A DNA stretch of 64,000 nucleotides from Bromus sterilis (Eukaryota; Streptophyta; Magnoliopsida; Poales; Poaceae). Shown in pieces: positions 23,983-36,719 of the stretch (within the stretch, counting starts at the first letter, position 1; each line of letters begins with the position of its first letter). The translations under genes were made by a program, and so were the position numbers. The stretch is taken from positions 116,083,501-116,147,500 of the forward strand of contig OX465601.1 in the NCBI GenBank assembly GCA_950022295.1, in the 5' to 3' direction. The notes under the pieces were generated by a model, which worked only from the letters and a program-made list of their open reading frames with translations, was not told the origin of the DNA and did no database searches.

Positions 23983-26090
23983 GCATGAAAAATAGCAAAT
24001 GAAGTCAGAAAGGGTTGAAATTTTAGTATGTGGCTTTGAATGCTGCATGTTGGATGCAATAAAAGTCTTGAGTTGAAATAAGTTTAGAAAAATGAAATGC
24101 CTTTGAAACACATGTGTTTTCGTCTGAAACCCTCGTACTTTCATAGAGATGGTCCAGTTTGTACACGAAGTGCATCCAGTTTTTGCCGTAATCCTCTCAA
24201 ATTTTGCACACCTGTTATGTGGATCAAATGATGATACCATGCCAAGTTTCAACCTTTTCTCACTTAAGTTGTAGTGCTTTCCCATTACAGGGTCATTTAG
24301 CTCAAAATAAATCATTAAATGCATGAAAAATAGCAAATGAAGTCAGGAAGGGTTGAAATTTTAGTATGTGGCTTTGAATGCTGCATGTTGGATGCAAAAA
24401 AAGTCTTGAGTTGAAATAAGTTTAGACAAATGAAATGCCTTTGAAACACATGTGTTTTCGTCTGAAAGCTCGTACTTTGAAAGAGATGGTACAGTTTGTA
24501 CACGAAGTGCATCCAGTTTTTGCCGTAATCCTCTCAACTTTTGTACACATGCTATGTGGGTCAAATGATGATACCATGCCAAGTATCATCCTTTTCTGAG
24601 TGCAGTTGTAGTGCTTTCCAATTACAGGGTCATTTAGCTCAAAATAAATCATTAAATGCATGAAAAATAGCAAATGAAGTCAGAAAGGGTTGAAATTTGA
24701 GTATGTGGCTTTGAATGCTGCATGTTGGATGCAAAAAAAAAGTCTTCAGTTAAAATAACTTTAGAAAACTGAAATGCCTTTGAAGCACATGTGTTTTCGT
24801 TTGAAACCCTCGAACTTTGAAAGAGATGGTCCAGTTTGTACACGAAGTGCATCCAGTTTTTGCCGTAATCCTCTCAACTTTTGCACACATTCTATGTGGG
24901 TCAAATGATGATACCATGCCAAGTTTCAACCTTTTCTGAGTTCAACTGTAGTGCTTTCCAATTACAGGGTCATTTAGCTCAAAATAAATCATTAAATGCA
25001 TGAAAAATAGCAAATGAAGTCAGCAAGGGTTGAAATTTTAGTATGTGGCTTTGAATGCTGCATGTTGCATGCAAAAAAAGTCTTCAGTTGAAATAAGTTT
25101 AGAAAAATGAAATGCCTTTGAAACAGATGTGTTTTCGTCTGAAACCCTCGTACTTTGAAAGAGATGGTCCAGTTTGTACACGAAGTGCATCCAGTTTTTG
25201 CCTTAATCCTCTCAACTTTTGCACACATGCTATCTGGGTCAAATGATGATACCATGCCAAGTTTCAACCTTTTCTGAGTTCAGTTGTAGTGCTTTCCAAT
25301 TACAGGGTCATTTAGCTCAAAGTAAATCATTAAATGCATGAAAAATAGCAAATGAAGTCAGCAAGGGTTGAAATTTTAGTATGTGGCTTTGAATGCTGCA
25401 TGTTGGATGAAAAAAAAGTCTTCAGTTGAAATAAGTTTAGAAAAATGAAATGCCTTTGAAACATATGTGTTTTCGTCTGAAACGCTCGTACTTCTAAAGA
25501 GATGGTCCAGTTTGTACACGAAGTATATCCAGTTTTTGCCTTAATCCTCTCAACTTTTTCACACATGCTATCTGGGTCAAATGATGATACCATGCCATGT
25601 TTCAACCTTTTCTGAGTTCAGTTGTAGTGCTTTCCAATTACAGGGTCATTTAGCTTAAAATAAATCATTAAATGCATGAAAAATAGCAACTGAAGTCAGA
25701 AAGGGTTGAAATTTCAGTATGTGGCTTTGAATGCTGTATGTTGAGTGCAAAAAAAAGTCTTGAGTTAAAACAATTTTAGAAAAATGAAATGCCTTTGAAA
25801 CAGATGTGTTTTCGTCTGAAACCCTCGTACTTTGAAAGAGATGGTCCAGTTTGTACACGAAGTGCATCCAGTTTTTGCCGTAATCCTCTCAACTTTTGCA
25901 CACATGCTATGTGCGTCAAATGATGATACCATGCCAAGTTTCAACCTTTTCTGAGTTTAGTTGTAGTGCTTTCGAGTTACAGGGTCATTTAGCTCAAAAT
26001 AAATCATTAAATGCATGAAAAATAGCAAATGAAGTCAGAAAGGGTTGAAATTTTAGTATTTTGCTTTGAATGCTGCATGTTGGATGCAAA
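23983..26090. repeat. Domain III partial duplication, left copy
   Basis: Shares GATGCAATAAAAGTC, TTATGTGGATCAAATG, TTTCTCACTT and CCCATTACAG (first monomer), AAGTATCATCC with GAGTGCAGTTG (second), and TGAGTGC with AAACAATTTTAG (25674 monomer) with the right copy. The right limit is approximate; the TATTTTGCTTTG monomer at 26013 is the last clear match. Confidence 0.75.
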
Positions 26091-28378
26091 AAAAAGTCTT
26101 GAGTGAAAATAAGTTTAGAAAAATGAAATGCCTTTGAAACAGATGTGTTTTCGTTTGAAACCCTCGTACTTTGAAAGAGATGGTCCAGTTTGTACACGAA
26201 GTGCATCCAGTTTTTTCCGTAATCCTCTCAACTTTTGCACACATGTTATGTGGGTCAAATGATAATACCATGCCAAGTTTCAACCTTTTCTGAGTTCAGT
26301 TGTAGTGCTTTCAAATTACAGGGTCATTTAGCTCAAAATAAATCATTAAATGCATGAAAAATAGCAAATGAAGTCAGAAAGGGTTGAAATTTTAGTATGT
26401 GGCTTTGAATGCTGCATGTTGGATGCAAAAAAAGTCTTGAGTTGACATAAGTTTAGAAAACTGAAATGCCTTTGATACAGATGTGTTTTCGTATGAAACC
26501 CTCGTACTTTGAAACAGATGGTCCAATTTGTACACGAAGTGCATCCAGTTTTTGCCGTAATTCTCTCAACTTTTTCACACATGCTATGTGCGTCAAATGA
26601 TGATACCATGCCAGGTTTCAAACTTTTCTGAGTACAGTTGTAGTGCTTTCCAATTACAGGGTCATTTAGCTAAAAATAAATCATTAAATGCAATGAAAAA
26701 TAGCAAATGAAGTCAGAAAGGGTTGAAATTTAAGTATGTGGCTATGAATGCCGCATGTTGGATGCAAAAAAAGTCTTGAATTGAAATAAGCTTAGAAAAA
26801 TGAACTGCCTTTGAAACACATGTATTTTCGTCTGAAGCCCTCGTACTTTGAAAGAGATGGTCCCGTTTGTACATGAAGTGCATCTAGTTTTTGCCGTAAT
26901 CCTCTCAACTTTTGCACACATGCTATGTGGGTCAAATGGTGATACCATGCCAAGTTTCAACCTTTTCTGAGTTCAGTTGTAGTGCTTTCCAATTACAGTG
27001 TCATTTAGCTCAAAATAAATCATTAAATGCATGAAAAATAGCAAATGAAGTCAGAAAGGATTGAAATTTTAGTATGTGGCTTTGAATGCTGCATGTTGGA
27101 TGAAAAAAAACGTGTTGAGTTAAAATAAGTTTAGAAAAATGAAATGCCTTTGAAACAGATGTGTTTTCGTCTGAAACCCTCGTAGTTTGAAAGAGATTGT
27201 CCAGTTTGTACATGAAGTGCATCCAGGTTTTGTCGTAATCCTCTCAACTTTTGCACACATGTTATGTGGGTCAAATGATGATACCATGCCAAGTTTCAAC
27301 CTTTTCTGAGTTCAGGGTTAGTGCTTTCCAATTACAGGGTCATTTAGCTCAAAATAAATCATTAAATGCATGAAAATAGCAAATGAAGTCAGAAAGGGTT
27401 GAATTTTAGAATGTGGCTTTGAATGCTGCATGTTCGATTCAAAAAAGTCTTGACTTGAAATAAGTATAGAAAAAGGAAATGCCTTTGAAACACATGTGTT
27501 TTCGTCCGAAACCCTCGTACTTTGAAACAGATTGTCTAGTTTGTACACGAAGTGCATCCAGTTTTTGCCATAATCCTCTCAACTTTTGCACACATGCTAT
27601 GTGGTTCAAATGATGATACCATGCCAAGTTTCAACCTTTTCTGAGTTCAGTTGTAGTGCTTTCCAATTACAGGGTCATTTAGCTCAAAATAAATCATTAA
27701 ATGCATGAAATATAGCAAATGAAGTCAGAAAGGGTTGAAATTTTAGTATGTCGCTTTGAATGCTGTATGTTGGATGCAAAAAAAGTCTTGAGTTGAAATA
27801 ATATTAGAAACATGAAATGCCTTTGAAACAAATGTGTTTTCGTCTGAAACACTCGTACTTTGAAAGAGATGGTCCAGTTTGTACACGAAGTGCATGCTGT
27901 TATTGCCGTAATCCTCTCAACTTTTGCACACATGCTATGTGGGTCAAATGATGATACCATGCCAAGTTTCAACCTTTTCTGAGTTCAGTTGTAGTGCTTT
28001 CCAATTACAGGGTCATTTAGCTCAAAATAAATCATTAAATGCATGAAAAATAGCAAATGATGTCAGAAAGGGTTGAAATTTTAGTATGTGGCTTTGAATG
28101 CTGCATGTTGGATGCAAAAAAAGTCTTGAGTTGAAATAAGTTTAGAAAAATGAAATGCCTTTGAAACACATGTCTTTTCGTATGAAACCCTCGTACTTTG
28201 AAACAGATGGTCCAGTTTGTACACGAAGTGCATCAAGTTTTTGCCGTAATCCTCTCAACTTTTGCACACATGCTATGTGCGTCAAATGATGATACCATGC
28301 CAAGTTTCAACCTTTTCTGAGTTCATTTGTAGTTCTTTCTAATTACAGGGTCATTTAGCTCAAAATAAATCATTAAAT

Positions 28379-30470
28379 GCATGAAAAATAGCAAATGAAG
28401 TCAGAAAGGGTTGAAATTTTAGTATGTGGCTTTGAATGCTGCATGTTGGATGCAATAAAAGTCTTGAGTTGAAATAAGCTTAGAAAAATGAAATGCCTTT
28501 GAAACACATGTGTTTTCGTCTCAAACCCTCGTACTTTGAAAGAGATGGTCCAATTTGTACACGAAGCGCATCCAGTTTTTGCCGTAATCCTCTCAACTTT
28601 TGCACACATGTTATGTGGATCAAATGATGATACCATGCCTAGTTTCAACCTTTTCTCACTTCAGTTGTAGTGCTTTCCCATTACAGGGTCATTTAGCTCA
28701 AAATAAATCATTAAATGCATGAAAAATAGCAAATGAAGTCAGCAAGGGTTGAAATTTTAGTATGTGGCTTTGAATGCTGCATGTTGGATGCAAAAAAAGT
28801 CTTGAGTTGAAATAAGTTTAGAAAAATGAAATGCCTTTGAAACACATGTGTTTTCGTCTGAAACCTCGTACTTTGAAAGAGATGGTCCAGTTTGTACACG
28901 AAGTGTATCCAGTTTTTGCCGTAATCCTCTCAACTTTTGTACACATGCTATGTGGGTTAAATGATGATACCATGCCAAGTATCATCCTTTTCTGAGTGCA
29001 GTTGTAGTGCTTTCCAATTACAGGGTCATTTAGCTCAAAATAAATCATTAAATGCATGAAAAATAGCAAATGAAGTCAGAAAGGGTTGAAATTTTAGTAT
29101 GTGGCTTTGAATGCTGCATGTTGGATGCAAAAAAAAGTCTTGAGTTAAAATAACTTTAGAAAAATGAAATGCCTTTGAAGCACATGTGTTTTCATTTGAA
29201 ACCGTCGTACTTTGAAAGAGATGGTCCAGTTTGTACACGAAGTGCATCCAGTTTTGTCGTAATCCTCTCAACTTTTGCACACATGCTATGTGGGTCAAAT
29301 GATGATACCATGCCAAGTATCATCCTTTTCTGAGTGCAGTTGTAGTGCTTTCCAATTACAGGGTCATTTAGCTCAAAATAAATCATTAAAGGCATGAAAA
29401 ATAGCAAAAGGGTTGAAATTTTAGCATGTGGCTTTGAATGCTGCAAGTTGGATGCAATAAAAGTCTTGAGTTGACATAAGTTTAGAAAAATGAAAGGCCT
29501 TTGAAGCACATGTGTTTTCGTATGAAACCCTCGTGCTTTGAAAGAGATGGTCCAGTTTGTACACGAAGTGCATCCAGTTTTTGCCGTAATCCTCTCAACT
29601 TTTGCACACATTCTATGTGGGTCAAATGATGATACCATGCCTTGTTTCAACCTTTTCTGAGTTCAGTTGTCGTGCTTTCCAATTACAGGGTCATTTAGCT
29701 CAAAATAAATCATTAAATGCATGAAAAATAGCAAATGAAGTCAGCAAGGGTTGAAATTTTAGTATGTGGCTTTGAATGCTGTATGTTGAGTGCAAAAAAA
29801 AGTCTTGAGTTAAAACAATTTTAGAAAAATGAAATGCCTTTGAAACAGATGTGTTTTTGTCTGAAACCCTCGTACTTTGAAAGAGATGGTCTAGTTTGTA
29901 CACGAAGTGCATCCATTTTTTGCCTTAATCCTCTCAACTTTTGCACACATGCTATCTGGGTCAAATGATGATACCATGCCAGGTTTCAACCTTTTGTGAG
30001 TTCAGTTGTAGTGCTTTCCAATTACAGGGTCATTTAGCTCAAAATAACTCATTAAATGCATGAAAAATAGCAAATGAAGTCAGAAAGGGTTGAAATTTCA
30101 GTATGTGGCTTTGAATGCTGTATGTTGAGTGCAAAAAAAAGTCTTGAGTTAAAACAATTTTAGAAAAATGAAATGCCTTTGAAACAGATGTGTTTTCATC
30201 TGAAACCCTCGTACTTTGACAGAGATGGTCCAGTTTGTACACGAAGTGCATCCAGTTTTTGCCGTAATCCTCTCAACTTTTGCACACATGCTATGTGCGT
30301 CAAATGATGATACCATGCCAAGTTTCAACCTTTTCTGAGTTCAGTTGTAGTGCTTTCGACTTACAGGGTCATTTAGCTCAAAATAAATCATTAAATGCAT
30401 GAAAAATAGCAAATGAAGTCAGAAAGGGTTGAAATTTTAGTATTTTGCTTTGAATGCTGCATGTTGGATG
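28379..30470. repeat. Domain III partial duplication, right copy
   Basis: Monomers 28379, 28717 and 29054 pair with 23983, 24321 and 24658; 30058 pairs with 25674. The two between (29392, 29719) do not pair one-to-one: 29719 looks like a mosaic of 25336 and 25674 (CAGCAAGGG, TGAGTGC, TTGCCTTAATCC, CTATCTGGG). The drop in offset is explained mainly by the 11-bp deletion at 29392. Confidence 0.7.
29392..29718. repeat. Short monomer (327 bp) with an 11-bp deletion
   Basis: GCAAATGAAGTCAGAAAGGG is reduced to GCAAAAGGG near 29405, an 11-bp loss. The spacing to the next monomer is 327 bp. The loss removes most of the right arm of the junction inverted repeat. Confidence 0.88.
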
Positions 30471-30697
30471 CAAAAAAAGTCTTGAGTTGAAATAAGCTTA
30501 GAAAAATGAACTGTCTTTGAAATAGATGGTCCAGTTTGTACACGAAGTGCATCTAGTTTTTGCCGTAATCCTCTCAACTTTTGCACACATGTTATGTGGG
30601 TCAAATGATGATACCATGCCAAGTTTCAACCTTTTCTGAGTTCAGGGTTAGTGCTTTCCAATTACAGGGTCATTTAGCTCAAAATAAATCATTAAAT
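30397..30697. repeat. Short monomer (301 bp) with a 37-bp deletion, first of two
   Basis: CTGTCTTTGAAATAGATGG replaces the usual stretch that runs from one CTTTGAAA (monomer 119-126) to the next (156-163). One of these 8-bp direct repeats and everything between them is gone, which is exactly 37 bp. The junction CTTTGAAA is at 30515-30522. The palindrome of this family lies inside the lost segment. Confidence 0.92.
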
Positions 30698-30998
30698 GCA
30701 TGAAAAATAGCAAATGAAGTCAGAAAGGGTTGAAATTTTAGTATGTGGCTTTGAATGCTGCATGTTGGATGCAAAAAAAGTCTTGAGTTGAAATAAGCTT
30801 AGAAAAATGAACTGTCTTTGAAATAGATGGTCAAGTTTGTACACGAAGTGCATCTAGTTTTTGCCGTAATCCTCTCAACTTTTGCACACATGTTATGTGG
30901 GTCAAATGATGATACCATGCCAAGTATCAACCTTTTCTGAGTTCAGGGTTAGTGCTTTGCAATTACAGGGTCATTTAGCTCAAAATAAATCATTAAAT
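30698..30998. repeat. Short monomer (301 bp) with the same 37-bp deletion, second of two
   Basis: Same deletion junction (CTTTGAAA at 30816-30823), same AAGCTT, CATCTAGTT and CAGGGTTAG markers, and exactly 301 bp after the first. It must be a copy of it: the deletion happened once and the shortened monomer was then duplicated. Confidence 0.92.
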
Positions 30999-32349
30999 GC
31001 ATGAAAAATAGCGAATGAAGTCAGAAAGGGTTGAAATTTTAGTATGTGGCTTTGAATGTTGCATGTTCGATGCAAAAAAGTCTTGAGTAGAAATCAGTTT
31101 AGAAAAATGAAATGCCTTTGAAACACATGTGCTTTCGTCTGAAACCGTCGTACTTTGAAAGAGATTGTCCAGTTTGTACACGAAGTGCATCCAGTTTTTC
31201 CCGTAATCCTCTCAACTTTTGCACACATGCTATGTGGGTCAAATGATGATACCATGCCAAGTTTCAACCTTTTCTCAGTTCAGTTGTAGTGCTTTCCAAT
31301 TACATGGTCATTTAGCTCAAAATAAACCATTAAATGCATGAAAAATAGCAAATGAAGTCAGAAAGGGTTGAAATTTTAGTATGTGGCTTTGAATGCTGCA
31401 TGTTGGATGCAAAAAAAGTGTTGAGTTGAAATAAGTTTAGAAAAATGAAATGCCTTTGAAACACATGTGTTTTCGTATGAAACCCTCGTACTTTGCAAGA
31501 GATGGTCCAGTTTGTACACGAAGTGCATCTATTTTTTGCCGTAATCCTCTCAACTTTTGCACACATGCTATGTGGGTCAAATGATGATACCATGCCAAGT
31601 TTCAACCTTTTATGAGTTTAGTTTTAGTGCTTTCCAATTACAGGGTCATTTAGCTCAGAATAAATCATTAAATGCATGAAAAATATCAAATGAAGTCAGA
31701 AAGGGTTGAAATTTTAGTATGTGGATTTGAATGCTGCATGTTGGATGCAAAAAAAGTCTTGAGTTGAAATAAGTTTAGAAAAATGAAATGCCTTTGAAAC
31801 ACATGTGTTTTCGTCTTAAACCCTCGTACTTTGAAAGAGATGGTCCAGTTTGTACACGAAGTGCATCCAGTTTTTGCCGTAATCCTCTCAAGTTTTGCAC
31901 ACATGCTATGTGGGTCAAATGATGATACCATGCCAAGTTTTAACCTTTTCTGAGTTCAGTTTTAGTGCTTTCCAATTACAGGGTCATTTAGCTCAAAATA
32001 AATCATTAAATGCATGAAAAATAGCAAATGAAGTCAGAAAGGGTTGAAATTTTAGTATGTGGCTTTGAATGCTGCATGTTGGATGCAAAAAAAGTCTTGA
32101 GTTGAAATAAGTTTAGAAAAATGAAATTCCTTTGAAACACATGTATTTACGTATGAAACCCTCGTACTTTGAAAGAGATGGTCCAGTTTGTACACGAAGT
32201 GCATCCAGTTTTTGCCGTAATCCTCTCAACTTTTGCACACATGCTATGTGTGTCAAATGCTGGTACCATGCCAAGTTTCAACCTTTTCTGAGTTTAGTTT
32301 TAGTGCTTTCCAATTACAGGGTCATTTAGCTCAAAATAAATCATTAAAT

Positions 32350-33693
32350 GCATGAAAAATAGCAAATGAAGTCAGAAAGGGTTGAAATTTTAGTATGTGG
32401 CTTTGAATGCTACATGTTGGATGCGAAAAAAGTCTTGAGTTGAAATAAGTTTAGAAAAATGAAATGCCTTTGAAACAGATGTGTTTTCGTATGAAACCCT
32501 CGTACTTTGAATAAGATGGTCCAGTTTGCACACGAAGTGCATCCAGTTTTTACCGTAATCCTCTCAACTTTTGCACACATGCTATGATGATGATACCATG
32601 CCAAGTTTCAACCTTTTCTGAGTTCAGTTTTAGTGCTTTCCAATTACAGGGTCATTTAGCTCAAAATAAATCATTAAATGCATGAAAAATAGCAAATGAA
32701 GTCAGAAAGGGTTGAAATTTTAGTATGTGGCCTTGAATGCTGCATGTTGGATTCAAAAAATGTCTTGAGTTGAAATAAGTTTAGAAAAATGAAATGCCTT
32801 CGAAACACATGTGTTTTCGTCTAAAACCCTCGTACTTTGAAAGAGATGGTCCAGTTTGTACACGAAGTGCATCCATTTTTTGCCGTAATCCTCTCAACTT
32901 TTGCACACATACTATGTGGGTCAAATGATGATACCATGCCAAGTTTCAACCTTTTCTGAGTTTAGTTTTAGTGCTTTCCAATTACAGGGTCATTTAGCTC
33001 AAAATAAATCATTAAATGCTTGAAATATATCAAATGAAGTCAGAAAGGGTTGAAATTTTAGTATGTGGATTTGAATGCTGCATGTTGGATGCAAAAAAAG
33101 TCTTGAGTTGAAATAAGTTTAGAAAAATGAAATGCCTTTGAAATACATGTGTTTTCGTCTGAAACCCTCGTACTTTGAAAGAGATGGTCCAGTTTGTACA
33201 CGAAGTGCATCCAGTTTTTGCCGTAATCCTCTCAACTTTTGCACACATGCTATGTGGGTCAAATGATGATACCATGCCAAGTTTTAATCTTTTCTGAGTT
33301 CAGTTTTAGTGCTTTCCAATTACAGGGTCATTTAGCTCAAAATAAATCATTAAATGCATGAAAAATAGCAAATGAAGTCAGAAAGGGTTGAAATTTTAGT
33401 ATGTGGCTTTGAATGCTGCATGTTGGATGCAAAAAAAGTCTTCAGTTGAAATAAGCTTAGAAAAATGAAATTCCTTTGAAACACATGTATTTACGTATGA
33501 AACCCTCGTACTTTGAAAGAGATGGTCCAGTTTGTACACGAAGTGCATCCAGTTTTTCCCGTAATCCTCTCAACTTTTGCACACATGCTATGTGTGTCAA
33601 ATGATGGTACCATGCCAAGTTTAAACCTTTTCTGAGTTCAGTTTTAGTGCTTTCCAATTACAGGGTCATTTAGCTCAAAATAAATCATTAAAT
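32350..33693. repeat. Full a-b-c-d unit (1344 bp)
   Basis: a 32350-32679 (330 bp), b 32680-33017, c 33018-33355, d 33356-33693. The length is 330 + 3 x 338. This is the clearest complete tetramer in the left half of the domain. Confidence 0.88.
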
Positions 33694-34707
33694 GCATGAA
33701 AAATAGCAAATGATGTCAGAAAGGGTTGAAATTTTTGTATGTGGCTTTGAATGCTGCATGTTGGATGCAAAAAAAGTCTTGAGTTGAAATAAGTTTAGAA
33801 AAATGAAATGCCTTTGAAACACATGTGTTTTCGTATGAAACCCTCGTACTTTGAATAAGATGGTCCAGTTTGCACACGAAGTGCATCCATTTTTTGCCGT
33901 AATCCTCTCAACTTTTGCACACATGCTATGTGGGTCAAATGATGATACCATGCCAAGTTTCAACCTTTTATGAGTTTAGTTTTAGTGCTTTCCAATTACA
34001 GGGTCATTTAGCTCAAAATAAATCATTAAATGCATGAAAAATATCAAATGAAGTCAGAAAGGGTTGAAATTTTAGTATGTGGATTTGAATGATGCATGTT
34101 GGATGCAAAAAAATTCTTGAGTTGAAATAAGTTTAGAAAAATGAAATGCCTTTGAAACACATGTGTTTTCGTCTGAAACCCTCGTACTTTGAAGGAGATG
34201 GTCCAGTTTGTACACGAAGTGCATCTAGTTTTTGCCGTAATGCTCTCAACTTTTGCAAACATTCTATGTGGGTCAAATGATGATACCATGCCAAGTTTTA
34301 ACCTTTTCTGAGTTCAGTTTTAGTGCTTTCCAATTACAGGGTCATTTAGCTCAAAATAAATCATTAAATGCGTGAAAAATAGCAAATGAAGTCAGAAAGG
34401 GTTGAAATTTTAGTATGTGGCTTTGAATGCTGCATGTTGGATGCAATAAAAGTCTTGAGTTGAAATAAGTTTAGAAAAATGAAATTCCTTTGAAACACAT
34501 GTATTTACGTATGAAACCCTCGTACTTTGAAAGAGATGGTCCAGTTTGTACACGAAGTGCATCCATTTTTTGCCGTAATCCTCTCAACTTTTGCACACAT
34601 GCTATGTGTGTCAAATGATGGTACCATGCCAAGTTTCAACCTTTTCTGAGTTCAGTTTTAGTGCTTTCCAATTACAGGGTCATTTAGCTCAAAATAAATC
34701 ATTAAAT
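33694..34707. repeat. Trimer unit a'-c-d with a recombinant first monomer (1014 bp)
   Basis: The a' monomer (33694-34031) starts like type a (GAATAAGATGG, TTTGCACACG) and ends like type b (CCATTTTTTGCC, full-length TGTGGGTCAAATG, GAGTTTAGTTTTAG). The switch lies within CACACGAAGTGCATCCA. Joining a to b in one monomer removes one repeat length, so the unit has three monomers. Confidence 0.88.
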
Positions 34708-35713
34708 GCATGAAAAATAGCAAATGAAGTCAGAAAGGGTTGAAATTTTAGTATGTGGCTTTGAATGCTACATGTTGGATGCGAAAAAAGTCTTGAGTTG
34801 AAATAAGTTTAGAAAAATGAAATGCCTTTGAAACAGATGTGTTTTCGTATGAAACCCTCGTACTTTGAATAAGATGGTCCAGTTTGCACACGAAGTGCAT
34901 CCAGTTTTTACCGTAATCCTCTCAACTTTTGCACACATGCTATGATGATGATACCATGCCAAGTTTCAACCTTTTCTGAGTTCAGTTTTAGTGCTTTCCA
35001 ATTACAGGGTCATTTAGCACAAAATAAATCATTAAATGCATGAAAAATAGCAAATGAAGTCAGAAAGGGTTGAAATTTTAGTATGTGGCTTTGAATGCTG
35101 CATGTTGGATTCAAAAAATGTCTTGAGTTTAAATAAGTTTAGAAAAATGAAATGCCTTTGAAACACATGTGTTTTCGTATGAAACCCTCGTACTTTGAAA
35201 GAGATGGTCCAGTTTGTACACGAAGTGCATCCATTTTTTGCCGTAATCCTCTCAGCTTTTGCACACATGCTATGTGGGTCAAATGATGATACCATGCCAA
35301 GTTTCAACCTTTTATGAGTTTAGTTTTAGTGCTTTCCAATTACAGGGTCATTTAGCTCAAAATAAATCATTAAATGCATGAAAAATATCAAATGAAGTCA
35401 GAAAGGGTTGAAATTTTAGTATGTGGATTTGAATGTTGCATGTTGGATGCAAAAAAAGTCTTGTGTTGAAATAAGTTTAGAAAAATGAAATTCCTTTGAA
35501 ACACATGTATTTACGTATGAAACCCTCGTACTTTGAAAGAGATGGTCTAGTTTGTACACGAAGTGCATCCAGTTTTTGCCGTAATCCTCTCAACTTTTGC
35601 ACACATGCTATGTGTGTCAAATGATGGTACCATGCCAAGTTTCAACCTTTTCTGAGTTCATTTTTAGTGCTTTCCAATTACAGGGTCATTTAGCTCAAAA
35701 TAAATCATTAAAT
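34708..35713. repeat. Trimer unit a-b-c/d, copy 1 (1006 bp)
   Basis: a 34708-35037 (330 bp), b 35038-35375, c/d 35376-35713. The last monomer begins as c (AAATATC, GTGGATTTG) and ends as d (AAATTCC, TATTTACGTATG, ATGATGG). 330 + 338 + 338 = 1006. Confidence 0.88.
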
Positions 35714-36719
35714 GCATGAAAAATAGCAAATGAAGTCAGAAAGGGTTGAAATTTTAGTATGTGGCTTTGAATGCTGCATGTTGGATGCAAAATAAGTCTT
35801 GGGTTGAAATAACTTTAGAAAAATGAAATGCCTTTGAAACAGATGTGTTTTCGTATGAAACCCTCGTACTTTGAATAAGATGGTCCAGTTTGCACACGAA
35901 GTGCATCCAGTTTTTACCGTAATCCTCTCAACTTTTGCACACATGCTATGATGATGATACCATGCCAAGTTTCAACCTTTTCTGAGTTCAGTTTTAGTGC
36001 TTTCCAATTACAGGGTCATTTAGCACAAAATAAATCATTAAATGCATGAAAAATAGCAAATGAAGTCAGAAAGGGTTGAAATTTTAGTATGTGGCTTTGA
36101 ATGCTGCATGTTGGATTCAAAAAATGTCTTGAGTTTAAATAAGTTTAGAAAAATGAAATGCCTTTGAAACACATGTGTTTTCGTATGAAACCCTCGTACT
36201 TTGAAAGAGATGGTCCAGTTTGTACACGAAGTGCATCCATTTTTTGCCGTAATCCTCTCAACTTTTGCACACATGCTATGTGGGTCAAATGATGATACCA
36301 TGCCAAGTTTCAACCTTTTCTGAGTTTAGTTTTAGTGCTTTCCAATTACAGGGTCATTTAGCTCAAAATAAATCATTAAATGCATGAAAAATATCAAATG
36401 AAGTCAGAAAGGGTTGAAATTTTAGTATGTGGATTTGAATGTTGCATGTTGGATGCAAAAAAAGTCTTGAGATGAAATAAGTTTAGAAAAATGAAATTCC
36501 TTTGAAACACATGTATTTACGTATGAAACCCTCGTACTTTGAAAGAGATGGTCCAGTTTGTACACGAAGTGCATCCAGTTTTTGCCGTAATCCTCTCAAC
36601 TTTTGCACACATGCTATGTGTGTCAAATGATGGTACCATGCCAAGTTTCAACCTTTTCTGAGTTCAGTTTTAGTGCTTTCCAATTACAGGGTCATTTAGC
36701 TCAAAATAAATCATTAAAT
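35714..36719. repeat. Trimer unit a-b-c/d, copy 2 (1006 bp)
   Basis: A tandem repeat of the preceding trimer with the same c/d hybrid and the same GAGTTTAAATAAG in b. Small differences exist, such as AAATAAGTCTTGGG in its a monomer. Confidence 0.88.

Larger units (their letters stand above)
23884..31335. repeat. Domain III: diverse monomers with internal partial duplication and indel monomers
   Basis: About 22 monomers. Segment 23983 to ~26090 matches 28379 to ~30470 with offset 4396 bp at first and 4384 bp later. Between them, about 26350-28378, are ordinary variants, including a one-base insertion giving GCAATGAAAAATAGC near 26690. No other sequence class is present. Confidence 0.8.

Noticed and set aside
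29192..29650. Longest open frame in the window (152 codons, minus strand)
   Set aside because: It is long only because the 11-bp deletion at about 29405 together with nearby small indels joins the frames of neighbouring monomers. The product is the usual satellite translation, joined out of two units.
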